Positions 27,228 to 34,637 of a stretch of 64,000 nucleotides of DNA are shown here, piece after piece. A program made the position numbers and the translations under genes. The notes below the pieces were generated by a model. That model was not told the DNA's origin and ran no database searches. It saw nothing but the letters and a program-made list of their open reading frames with translations. The DNA comes from an uncultured Bacteroidaceae bacterium. Its GTDB lineage: Bacteria > Bacteroidota > Bacteroidia > Bacteroidales > Bacteroidaceae. Every line of letters begins with the position of its first letter. The first letter of the stretch is position 1. The DNA lies in contig CALULY010000007.1 of NCBI GenBank assembly GCA_944321635.1, positions 1-64,000 on the forward strand, in the 5' to 3' direction.

Positions 27228-27866
27228 TTAGTGGTTTTTGAGTTTAGCTCTGATGACTTCGACTACCGCCGGCAGGAGCGAAATGAAGATTATCGCCACA
27301 ATGAGCAACTTGAGGTTGTCCTGCACAAATGGCAAGTCGCCGAAGAAATAACCGCAATAGACAAACGCGGCAACCCACAACGCGCCGCCAACAAGGTTGT
27401 AAAGCATGAAGTGGAAGTAGTTCATCCGCCCCATCCCCGCCACAAAAGGAGCGAAAGTGCGGGCAATCGGGACAAAACGGGCAATGACGATGGTCTTGTT
27501 GCCGTACTTGCGGTAGAAGTCATGCGTCTTGTCAAGGTAGCTCTGCTTGAAGATCCGCGAATTGGGATTGCTGAACAGACGCTTGCCTAACGAGAAGCCT
27601 ATCATGTAGTTGCACAAGTCGCCAGATGCGGCGGCGACAAAAAGCAACAAAGCCAGCGCGTTGACCTCCAAAGGCACGTCAGGCAGGGCTGTCAATGCGC
27701 CCGCGACGAACAGGAGGGAATCGCCTGGCAAGAAAGGTGTAACCACGAGACCTGTCTCACAAAAGATGATGAGAAACAGGATGAGGTAAGTCCACTTGTG
27801 ATAGTCACTGATGATCTCGACCAGATGGCGGTCGATGTTGAGAACAAAGTCGAGTAGAAAATCCAT
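27228..27866 (-). CDS. DedA-family membrane protein
   Basis: 212 residues with the DedA signature [21 protein letters not shown] and the later [25 protein letters not shown]. Family members are inner-membrane proteins; several act as flippases for undecaprenyl phosphate or phosphatidylethanolamine. It is the first gene of a three-gene operon with DUF47 and PiT, a less usual pairing. That context suggests a link to phosphate or phospholipid balance, as inference. Confidence 0.92.
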   Translation of the reverse strand: MDFLLDFVLNIDRHLVEIISDYHKWTYLILFLIIFCETGLVVTPFLPGDSLLFVAGALTALPDVPLEVNALALLLFVAAASGDLCNYMIGFSLGKRLFSNPNSRIFKQSYLDKTHDFYRKYGNKTIVIARFVPIARTFAPFVAGMGRMNYFHFMLYNLVGGALWVAAFVYCGYFFGDLPFVQDNLKLLIVAIIFISLLPAVVEVIRAKLKNH

Positions 27867-27939
27867 GGCAACAAGAGTGTCAGGTTGTTCCGCTTAGCTT
27901 TGCTGGTTGGATGTGTAAACCGTCCTTTAAGATTGATGG

Positions 27940-27983
27940 AAAAAAGGCGGGCTTTCCATTATGAAAACGAAAAGTCCGCCCTT
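27940..27983 (-). terminator. Terminator of the exbB-tonB-TPR operon
   Basis: On the minus strand GGGCGGACTTTTC pairs imperfectly with GAAAGCCCGCC across a short loop and is followed by TTTTTT. It lies just past the TPR gene. Confidence 0.6.
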
Positions 27984-27995
27984 GCCTGCTTCTAT

Positions 27996-29465
27996 TTACT
28001 TAGATTGATTTATCCAATCCATAGCCTGCTTTGCAGTAGCCTCGTTGGGGTCAATCTCAAGTATCTTCTGCCAATAAGGCTCTGAGAGCTCAAGCTCGCC
28101 CTGCTGCACGTAATAGTAGCCGAGATACCTCAAGCACTCGATGATGTTTGCAGGAGCAGACTTTTCATTAGCCTGCAATATTCCGAGTGCTGCCTCGTAA
28201 TATGGCTTTGCCAAACCAAGCGTGGTCTCCGGGTCAGCCAAAGCGTTTACGCGAGCCCTCCAGAATGTTCCAAGATAGCTGTCTGGGACTCTTTGGGCAA
28301 CTTCTGCAAAGATTGTGTCAGCCTCCGCGATATAGCCAGCCTTGACAACGCTTATGCCTGTCTCTGTCGTGTCAGCCAACTGTTCTGTTGTCTCGGGCAA
28401 AGAGGCTGCCATGTAGTTGAGACGACCGAGCATGAACAAATCTTGCACGTCATTGTTCCCGGCTGCTTCAAGATACCTGTTGTAGCAGTCGATGGCATTG
28501 GCGTAGTCCTGGAGAGATTCGTAGACTGACGAGAGCTCCTTCAAAATCTCTGCCGCCTTGGTTGCATCCATGCTGAGAGCTTTTTCAAACTCCTTGATAG
28601 ACTTGGCACTCTCATTCTGTTTGAAGAGCAAGCGGCCATAATAAAGATGATCAAGGTAGGAGAAATAAGTTGTGTCGGGATTTGCGAAGAAATTCTCAGC
28701 AGCTGTGATGCCGTCAGCGTAGTTCTTCAACTCATAGTTGTTGTACATCAACATACGCTTCATCAAGTGGTCATCCGGGTTAAGTGCCAAGCCTTGCTTT
28801 GCCATATCCAATGACTGCGCATAATCCTTGCTGAGGAAAAGCAGGTTGGAATAGCGGGCATAGTCTTGCTCATTTGGTTGTCCTGACACCATGAATGCAT
28901 CGTAGGCCGTCTTTGCATCACCATACTTGCCCATCTGGTAGTAAGCATTTCCGAGCTCCCTCTCAACTCTTACATCCTCGGGATGACGGGCTTTGTACTC
29001 TTCAAGCTTATCAACCGAGAGTTGGAGGTTGACACCTATGTAGATGTGTGCGAACTTCGAGTAAGCCTCAAAGCAATCTTTGTCAAAGTTCATTGCTTGC
29101 TGGTAGGCACTGCCTGCTGCGCCGACTTGCTTGTTTTGCAACTCGATGTCGCCTTTGAGCATATAAAGCTCGGCAGACTTGCTATTGACTTCCACGCCTC
29201 TCTCGTAAAAAGATTGGGCTATCTCTTTGTAACCGTTATCGAGGTAGGCTGCACCAATTGCGGCAATGAGTGATACGTTCTTTTTGTTCTTGCCTTTCAG
29301 CAAGTCCTCATAGGCCTTGGCTGCACCAGACGGGTCGTTTTTGATAATAGTAGCAATCTGATCCACCTGAGTTTGCAATTCCGAATCAAGAGCCTTCTGA
29401 GCCGAAAGTGTTGTTGCCATGAACAAAGCGCAACAAGCAACAAGTATTTTCCTGTAATTCATCAT
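27996..29465 (-). CDS. Tetratricopeptide-repeat protein with signal peptide
   Basis: 489 residues starting with a signal sequence (ILVACCALFMATTLSAQ), so it is exported, probably to the periplasm. At least eight TPR-like helix pairs can be seen, for example YKEIAQSFYERGVEVNSKSAELYMLKGDIEL and YANAIDCYNRYLEAAGN, and the C-terminal pair LELSEPYWQKILEIDPNEATAKQAMDWI. It is the last gene of the TonB-ExbBD operon. TPR proteins in this position are common in Bacteroidales; a scaffold role is inference. Confidence 0.85.
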   Translation of the reverse strand: MMNYRKILVACCALFMATTLSAQKALDSELQTQVDQIATIIKNDPSGAAKAYEDLLKGKNKKNVSLIAAIGAAYLDNGYKEIAQSFYERGVEVNSKSAELYMLKGDIELQNKQVGAAGSAYQQAMNFDKDCFEAYSKFAHIYIGVNLQLSVDKLEEYKARHPEDVRVERELGNAYYQMGKYGDAKTAYDAFMVSGQPNEQDYARYSNLLFLSKDYAQSLDMAKQGLALNPDDHLMKRMLMYNNYELKNYADGITAAENFFANPDTTYFSYLDHLYYGRLLFKQNESAKSIKEFEKALSMDATKAAEILKELSSVYESLQDYANAIDCYNRYLEAAGNNDVQDLFMLGRLNYMAASLPETTEQLADTTETGISVVKAGYIAEADTIFAEVAQRVPDSYLGTFWRARVNALADPETTLGLAKPYYEAALGILQANEKSAPANIIECLRYLGYYYVQQGELELSEPYWQKILEIDPNEATAKQAMDWINQSK

Positions 29466-29484
29466 AAGTTATATTGTTTTTATT

Positions 29485-30432
29485 CTATTCATCTTTCACA
29501 GTCACTAACCTCACTGGCTGCGTGGCAGGGACCAAACCTGACTTAAGGACTATGCGCTGCCCTTTGTCACTGGTCAGGAAAGTCATAAAACCAGTGGGCA
29601 AAGCCATCCTCGGGTCATTGATCAATATGAAAATGTCGTGTGTCAATGGATACTCCTTCAGAGCTAAATAGGCTTGATAGGGTTTCTTGCTGTTGTCTGC
29701 ATCAGGCTTCACAGAATAGCTGACCGACATCACATTTACCGACTCGTTGAATGAAAGTCTCGTGGAATCAGCATCGTTTCCGACCCAATTGACCCCAATG
29801 ACACCTAATGCCCCAGGTGTCTTGGAAACGAAATCGATGACATCCTCATTCCGATTCAATGCTTTCAGCCCTTGCGACAATTGTCCACCTTGGCAAATCG
29901 AATCTATCGCGTAACGGATCGTACCCGAATTGGGGTTGTCAAAGACGACCTGCATCTCACCAAGTTTGGAAGACTTGGACAGTTCGTCCCAACGAGTGAT
30001 TTTTCCAGTAAGGATGTCCTTGAACTGATGTACAGAAATCAAGGTATCCTTATTTTGTTTGTTTGTGATAAGCGCAATGCCACCTACGGCAAAGCGGATT
30101 GATTGTGGATAGAACTTACGTGCATTGAAAGAAGCCACTTCGTCTTCTGTCAAGCTGCGATTGGCAATCACCAACCTAACGCTGTCCTTGAACAACAAAT
30201 TTACAGCCTCAACCTCGCTGCAATAAATGGGAGTGACGGTAGCCTCCGGGGTAAGTGCTTGGTAGACTTGCAACTCTTCATCTACAATAGGTTTAAGAGA
30301 TTCGTCCACTGCAATTGTGATCTTTCCGGAATAGAGGGTTTGACCGTCACCTTTGTCCTTTGGCCCACACGCAAAGAGCGCGCAGGCCAGCAAGGAACAT
30401 AGGTATATGCTTTTTCTTTTCATCAAAAACAT
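29485..30432 (-). CDS. PstS-like substrate-binding lipoprotein
   Basis: 315 residues with a lipoprotein signal ending in LFAC (Cys22, or Cys19 if the ATG at 30423 is used). The body is a periplasmic-binding-protein fold of the PstS/SBP_bac class: KITIAVDESLKPIVDEELQVYQAL, VFDNPNSGTIRYAIDSI, and PLTHDIFILINDPRMALPTGFMTFLTSDKGQRI. No pstC, pstA or pstB gene is in the window. It sits between tonB and the TPR gene, with 19-base gaps, so it is more likely a partner of the TonB complex than of an ABC importer. The ligand is not proven. Confidence 0.85.
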   Translation of the reverse strand: MFLMKRKSIYLCSLLACALFACGPKDKGDGQTLYSGKITIAVDESLKPIVDEELQVYQALTPEATVTPIYCSEVEAVNLLFKDSVRLVIANRSLTEDEVASFNARKFYPQSIRFAVGGIALITNKQNKDTLISVHQFKDILTGKITRWDELSKSSKLGEMQVVFDNPNSGTIRYAIDSICQGGQLSQGLKALNRNEDVIDFVSKTPGALGVIGVNWVGNDADSTRLSFNESVNVMSVSYSVKPDADNSKKPYQAYLALKEYPLTHDIFILINDPRMALPTGFMTFLTSDKGQRIVLKSGLVPATQPVRLVTVKDE

Positions 30433-30451
30433 ATCAGATTAACACCTGGAA

Positions 30452-31270
30452 TTACTGCAACTTAAACCTGATAGGCAAAGTGTAGTAAACCGGGACAGCA
30501 CGTCCGTTTTGCATACCAGGAGTCCATTGGGGAAGTGTGTGCACGACCCTGACGGCTTCCTTGTCACAATAGGGATCAAGCGAGCGGACAACCTTGACGT
30601 CTCCAACAGTGCCGTCAGCCTTGACGACAAACTGGACGACGACCATACCTTCGATACCGTTCTCCTGAGCGATTACAGGATACTTGAGCTCCTTGGAGAT
30701 GTGTTGCAGCAAGGCCTGCTGGCCACCTGGGAACTCAGGCATTTGCTCGACATGGACGTAAGGTTTCTCCTCCTCGACAGGAGCCTGGGTAATAGTCTCC
30801 TGAAGGTCGGCGATGTCCGCACCATTAAGTTCATCGTTACCTTTGACATCGGCGATAGAAATCTGGAGCTTGGTCTCAGCCAACTCGTCCTGTGATCTCA
30901 ATTGCTCGTCATCGGGCACTTCCTCGTCCTTCTTGATGACAGGAGGAGTGAACTTGATGGTACTCTTCAACTTCGGTGGAGGAGCAACCGGCTCGATAGG
31001 TTTGACTATCTCTTCCTGTTGCTTTACCTCGGGTTCTTCAAGGGCGGAGAGTTGAGTGACTTCTGTCATCACTTCTTTTTTCTCAGGCATTGCCATCTTG
31101 ATGAGTCTCGGTGCGGAGAAGCCGACAACGGCTACGACTGCAACGATTATCAAGGCAGCTGTTTGCCTCCTGCCCAAATCACTGCGCATCTTGTATGCGC
31201 CATAGTTCTTGTTACGATTCTGGAAAATGAGTTCACACCATTCTCTTGAAGTTAAATCGACTTTTGCCAT
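30452..31270 (-). CDS. tonB: TonB energy-transducing protein
   Basis: 272 residues: a short cytoplasmic N-terminus (WCELIFQNRNKNYGAYKMRSD), one membrane segment (TAALIIVAVVAVVGFSA), a Pro/Glu-rich periplasmic spacer, and a C-terminal TonB domain with YPVIAQENGIEGMVVVQFVV and PQWTPGMQNGRAVPVYYTLPIRF. TonB passes proton-motive energy from ExbBD to outer-membrane receptors such as the SusC proteins here. It follows two exbD genes. Confidence 0.94.
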   Translation of the reverse strand: MAKVDLTSREWCELIFQNRNKNYGAYKMRSDLGRRQTAALIIVAVVAVVGFSAPRLIKMAMPEKKEVMTEVTQLSALEEPEVKQQEEIVKPIEPVAPPPKLKSTIKFTPPVIKKDEEVPDDEQLRSQDELAETKLQISIADVKGNDELNGADIADLQETITQAPVEEEKPYVHVEQMPEFPGGQQALLQHISKELKYPVIAQENGIEGMVVVQFVVKADGTVGDVKVVRSLDPYCDKEAVRVVHTLPQWTPGMQNGRAVPVYYTLPIRFKLQ

Positions 31271-31300
31271 AATTCTTTCCTTTTTATCTGGTGAAACCCA

Positions 31301-31963
31301 TTAGCCTTCAAATTGTGCAGCCTGGGCGGACAAAGCTCCCTTTTGGAGATAGTTGTCAATCAGGAACTGATCGCCCTCTGTAATCTCGACAATCACATAT
31401 TTACCTATGCTGCAGATTTGCATCTCGTCCAAGGCATCAATAAGATTTGCATACGTAGCTTCGTCCGTCGCTTTGATGATGACAGTAGGAGTGTCTTTTG
31501 CTCCCTTTACCTCGGCCACCTGCTTCTTGTACTCGTCTTCAGTCAATTCGAGTTTATCCTTCTTTGCCTTCAGTTCTTCCACTTTCTTGACTGCATCATA
31601 GTTTTTCCTGAGCAGCACAGAGCGGATTCCCTTTGCCGTATAGTTGGTCTCCTTCAAAGAAGTGTAGTCCTCGTAATTAGGCTCGCCTTCGTAATAGTAC
31701 AACTTGTCATCGGCATCAAGCAGCAAGGTGATGGCCTGAGAAGCCTTGACCTTGTTTTGCTGTTCCTCCGTGATGTTCTTGTCGTTGGAAGGCATACTAA
31801 TCTCCATCGTCTGAGGCTTGCTCAGAGATGTGCAGAGCATGAAGAAAGTGATGAGCAGCATGTTCATATCGACCATCGGTGTGAAGTCCACGCGGACGGT
31901 CATCTTTTTCTGCTTGCTGCCTTTTCCTTTCTTGTTGCTGCTTCCTTCTTGTACTTCAGCCAT
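31301..31963 (-). CDS. exbD: ExbD/TolR-family biopolymer transporter (second copy)
   Basis: 220 residues. A Lys-rich N-terminus is followed by one membrane segment with the family acidic residue (VRVDFTPMVDMNMLLITFFMLCTSL). The periplasmic part carries an extra charged helical insertion (VEELKAKKDKLELTEDEYKKQVAEVKG) before the ExbD core PTVIIKATDEATYANLIDALDEM. It is part of the ExbB-ExbD motor that energises TonB. It begins 15 bases after the first exbD, so the operon has two non-identical ExbD subunits. Confidence 0.93.
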   Translation of the reverse strand: MAEVQEGSSNKKGKGSKQKKMTVRVDFTPMVDMNMLLITFFMLCTSLSKPQTMEISMPSNDKNITEEQQNKVKASQAITLLLDADDKLYYYEGEPNYEDYTSLKETNYTAKGIRSVLLRKNYDAVKKVEELKAKKDKLELTEDEYKKQVAEVKGAKDTPTVIIKATDEATYANLIDALDEMQICSIGKYVIVEITEGDQFLIDNYLQKGALSAQAAQFEG

Positions 31964-31978
31964 ATCTATTCCTTTCTA

Positions 31979-32584
31979 TTATTCGTCAGAAACGCTTTTG
32001 AGAGACGTTATGAGATTGTAACGGTTCTCTTTCAAGTCCTGAAGCGAGTTCATCACATTTTTAATAACTGAGTAAGGAGTGCTTTGGTCAGCCTTTATGG
32101 CTATGCGCAGGTCACGGTTTGTAGCGCGCGCGCTGCTTATCCACACCTTGAATTGGTTATCCGCGCTGTCGCACGGGATGCCATAGTCTTTCAAGATCTT
32201 GTCACGCTCCTCGCCTGGAAGGGCAAGGAATTGCTTCATGCTCTTGATAGGCACACCAAACGTCTGGGCTTTCTTGAATTCATTGAGCTCAGCATCGCTG
32301 AATGTAACCCCATAAGCTTCACCGACTTTGGTCAAAGTCTGTATCATGTCTTGCTGTTTGTCCAGGCTCAAGAATATCTTCCCCGAGGGGTCAACCAAGA
32401 TTTGCAGGATGTTGGTCTCCGGTATCTTGATCTCCGAGACAGAGGCGGGCGTAACGACCTGTACAGGCTCTTTCTTGACGAAAGTCGATGTGAGCATGAA
32501 GAATGTCAGCAAGAGGACTGTCACGTCACTCATCGCCGTCATGTCTATGAACGTGCTCTTTTTTGCTATCTTAGGTCTACCCAT
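31979..32584 (-). CDS. exbD: ExbD/TolR-family biopolymer transporter (first copy)
   Basis: 201 residues with the membrane segment FIDMTAMSDVTVLLLTFFMLTSTF (Asp in the membrane, as expected) and a periplasmic domain ending in LRIAIKADQSTPYSVIKNVMNSLQDL. It pairs with ExbB encoded 44 bases upstream. Sequence similarity to the second copy is low outside the membrane segment and the end, which suggests different roles in the complex rather than a recent duplication. Confidence 0.93.
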   Translation of the reverse strand: MGRPKIAKKSTFIDMTAMSDVTVLLLTFFMLTSTFVKKEPVQVVTPASVSEIKIPETNILQILVDPSGKIFLSLDKQQDMIQTLTKVGEAYGVTFSDAELNEFKKAQTFGVPIKSMKQFLALPGEERDKILKDYGIPCDSADNQFKVWISSARATNRDLRIAIKADQSTPYSVIKNVMNSLQDLKENRYNLITSLKSVSDE

Positions 32585-32628
32585 AATGATTTGTTCCTTA
32601 AATTAGATTATTAAACGAACGCATCAGA

Positions 32629-33438
32629 TTAGTGAGTAGCGTTGAAGGTCTCCACGATAGAGAATCCTACCTCGTCAAGGCTGAATGTCAGTTTGTCAAT
32701 CTTGTTAGTAAAGTAGTTGTAGGAGATAACTGCCAACGCACCTGTCAAGATACCGAATGCCGTGTTGATAAGTGCCTCTGAGATACCAGTTGACAACGCA
32801 ACAGAGTCAGTACCACCACCAGCACCGAGGGCTGCGAACGAACGGATCATACCTACGACCGTACCGAGCAATCCCATCAACGTACCGAGCGTGGTGATAG
32901 TTGCGATGATAGGCAAGTTCTGCTGCATCATGGGCAACTCAAGAGCCGTAGCCTCTTCAAGTTCCTTTTGGATAGCGATGACCTTCTGTTCCTTGGTGAG
33001 CTCGGTGTTCTTCTCCATCTCGTCATACTTGCGCAAAGTTGCACCGACAACGTTAGCTACAGAACCGCGCTGCTTGTCGCAAAGAGCCTTTGCAGTTGCC
33101 ATATCGTTCTTTGCAAGAGCGTCCTTGATGTTGGCAACAAACTTAGCGAGCTTGCCACGGCCGAAAGCTGAACGGATCGTGAAGTAACGCTCGATGCTCA
33201 ACGCGATGACAGTCAACAGCAAAGTCTGGATGACAGGCACGACGATACCACCTTTATAGATTGTGCCGAGGAAGTTGCCCGGGAGCGGGTGGTTCTCAGG
33301 ATTGTTGTCCATGAAGTTGCCCGGATCACCGAACACGAATTTGTAGATGCAAAGCGCGATGATGAAGCAGACGATGATCACCAAACCTGCGGCTTCGATA
33401 CCCTTAAAACCTTTTCTTTGTTTTTTGTTAGTTTCCAT
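32629..33438 (-). CDS. exbB: ExbB/TolQ/MotA-family proton channel protein
   Basis: 269 residues with three or four membrane segments (GLVIIVCFIIALCIYKFVFG, VIQTLLLTVIALSIERYFTI, PIIATITTLGTLMGLLGTVVGMIRSF, LINTAFGILTGALAVISYNYF). The last two segments carry the MotA_ExbB core. It forms the proton channel with ExbD. It is the first gene of the six-gene operon and has a leader of about 217 bases. Confidence 0.94.
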   Translation of the reverse strand: METNKKQRKGFKGIEAAGLVIIVCFIIALCIYKFVFGDPGNFMDNNPENHPLPGNFLGTIYKGGIVVPVIQTLLLTVIALSIERYFTIRSAFGRGKLAKFVANIKDALAKNDMATAKALCDKQRGSVANVVGATLRKYDEMEKNTELTKEQKVIAIQKELEEATALELPMMQQNLPIIATITTLGTLMGLLGTVVGMIRSFAALGAGGGTDSVALSTGISEALINTAFGILTGALAVISYNYFTNKIDKLTFSLDEVGFSIVETFNATH

Positions 33439-33439
33439 A

Positions 33440-33655
33440 ATTTGTTTTGTTTGTTTGTTGTGTTTATAAGTTAATTAATCTTCTTTTTCAAACACATAGC
33501 CGCAAAATGCTATGCCTCTACAAAAACATCCGCCTCGCAAAACGAGGGCATCCGCAGGCTACCGCCACACTTAGACCGTGATGGCAACGGTCGCCAAGCC
33601 GTCCCGTCGAGAGGGGTCCATGCAACGTCTGCACGGTCCTACCCAGGAAACATAG
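33440..33655 (-). promoter_or_regulatory. Long structured 5' leader of the exbB operon (candidate)
   Basis: From the predicted transcription start to the exbB ATG there are about 217 bases with no open reading frame and several hairpins on the minus strand: GACCGT/ACGGTC, CCTCG/CGAGG, CATAGC/GCTATG, and GTGCA/TGCAT. I cannot match it to a known riboswitch by eye. Confidence 0.4.
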
Positions 33656-33661
33656 GTATTG

Positions 33662-33697
33662 CAAATAAAGCGACATTTCAAGACTTGCGCAAGTCTT
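33662..33697 (-). promoter_or_regulatory. Promoter and 18-base perfect palindrome upstream of exbB
   Basis: The minus strand has TTG (33690-33692), 20 bases, then TTTATTTG (33662-33669), close to the TTTG-N19/20-TAnnTTTG consensus. The palindrome AAGACTTGCGCAAGTCTT at 33680-33697 covers the -33 region, so a dimeric regulator bound there would block the promoter. Confidence 0.6.
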
Positions 33698-33806
33698 TCA
33701 CATTATTTTTCCTCTTTTTTTGAAAGTTTCCAACACCTGTTTAGCAACACATTTACATCATGTTGCATTTCATAATGCCGGCCGTGGCATTGAGCTTAGG
33801 AATTGA

Positions 33807-33814
33807 TAATTTTG
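33807..33814 (+). promoter_or_regulatory. -7 element of the broken HD-domain gene
   Basis: TAATTTTG lies 37 bases before ATG 33851. The control region looks intact although the gene is interrupted. Confidence 0.5.
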
Positions 33815-33850
33815 CAACCTACTGCCAACAGCAGCGCAACGATTTATTTT

Positions 33851-34384
33851 ATGGAGGAATACAAGCACTACATCGATGACAAGAGAGTTGACTTTGCATC
33901 AGTCCGTGCATTCGCCAACGACGGGTGGCAGCTCGACGACACGCATGGGATGCCGCATTGGCAACGGGTGGAACGCAACGCCATGCTGCTCCTGACGGAC
34001 GAGGTGTAGCCGACCGTCGTCCGGCTATTCGCCTACCTGCACGACAAATGCCGCCTCGACAACATGAAAGACATAAACCACGGCCGCCGGGCTGCCGAGA
34101 TGCTGCCGTCGCTGCGCGGCACATTGCTAAGAGGGCTAAGCGATGACGAGTTTGCCGACCTAGTGACAGCCTGCCGTGAGCACACAGTGACAGCACGCAC
34201 AGGCAACGCCACCATCGACACCTGCTTTGATGCGGACAGGCTCGACCTCGGGAGGGTAGACATAAGCCCCTCCCCGTCAAAGATGGCCACGGAAAGGGGG
34301 AAACATTTCGCCGCCAACCCATCCGCGTTTGAACGGGCGGTGGAAGAATACGAGAGATGGAGAGCCTCATCATCCATGCTGTGA
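33851..34384 (+). pseudogene. HD-domain protein gene interrupted by an in-frame TAG
   Basis: The frame from ATG 33851 reads 52 residues (MEEYKHYIDDKRVDFASVRA ... LLLTDEV), stops at TAG 34007-34009, and continues in the same frame for about 125 residues to 34384. The pieces join into one protein with HD-phosphohydrolase ligands on both sides: H in MPHWQRVERN before the stop, and YLHD and NHGRRAAEM after it. PTVVRLFAYLHDKC matches the part of the family that directly follows the position of the stop. A single base change from a sense codon explains it. It is recent decay, a sequencing error, or readthrough. Confidence 0.8.
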
Positions 34385-34419
34385 GACTTCACACACCTCT
34401 CCTTGCGCCTGCCAACACG

Positions 34420-34529
34420 ACATCCAACGAAACAGCAAAAGACATAGGATGATTCCGCCAAAAACATCCCATGTAATTGGCGAAATCACGGGATGCTTTT
34501 GATGAAAACACCGTATGCTGCCAGCACGG
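34420..34529 (+). repeat. 22-base-period degenerate tandem array, five units (family A)
   Basis: Units start at 34420, 34442, 34464, 34486 and 34508, exactly 22 bases apart. Cores are CAT-CCA-acg (decayed), CAT-AGG-ATG, CAT-CCC-ATG, CAC-GGG-ATG and CAC-CGT-ATG. The array lies between the HD pseudogene and the hairpin after the leftward transporter gene. Confidence 0.8.
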
Positions 34530-34571
34530 CACAAACTCATCCACACCCCAAGCCCGGACAGCAGTAATGAC

Positions 34572-34607
34572 AAGCCCGCCTTGCCACAAAGGCAGCAAGG
34601 CGGGCTT
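34572..34607. terminator. Hairpin between the HD pseudogene and the transporter gene
   Basis: AAGCCCGCCTTGC and GCAAGGCGGGCTT (34572-34584, 34595-34607) form a 13-base-pair stem. The T tract is weak on both strands, so its strength as a terminator is uncertain; it lies between two convergent genes. Confidence 0.6.
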
Positions 34608-34637
34608 AAATAGCAATCACCGACAGCAACCTGCCCG

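Noticed and set aside
34007-34009. TAG read through as pyrrolysine or another recoded residue
   Set aside because: No recoding signal is visible, the lineage is not known for pyrrolysine use, and other genes here end in TAG normally.
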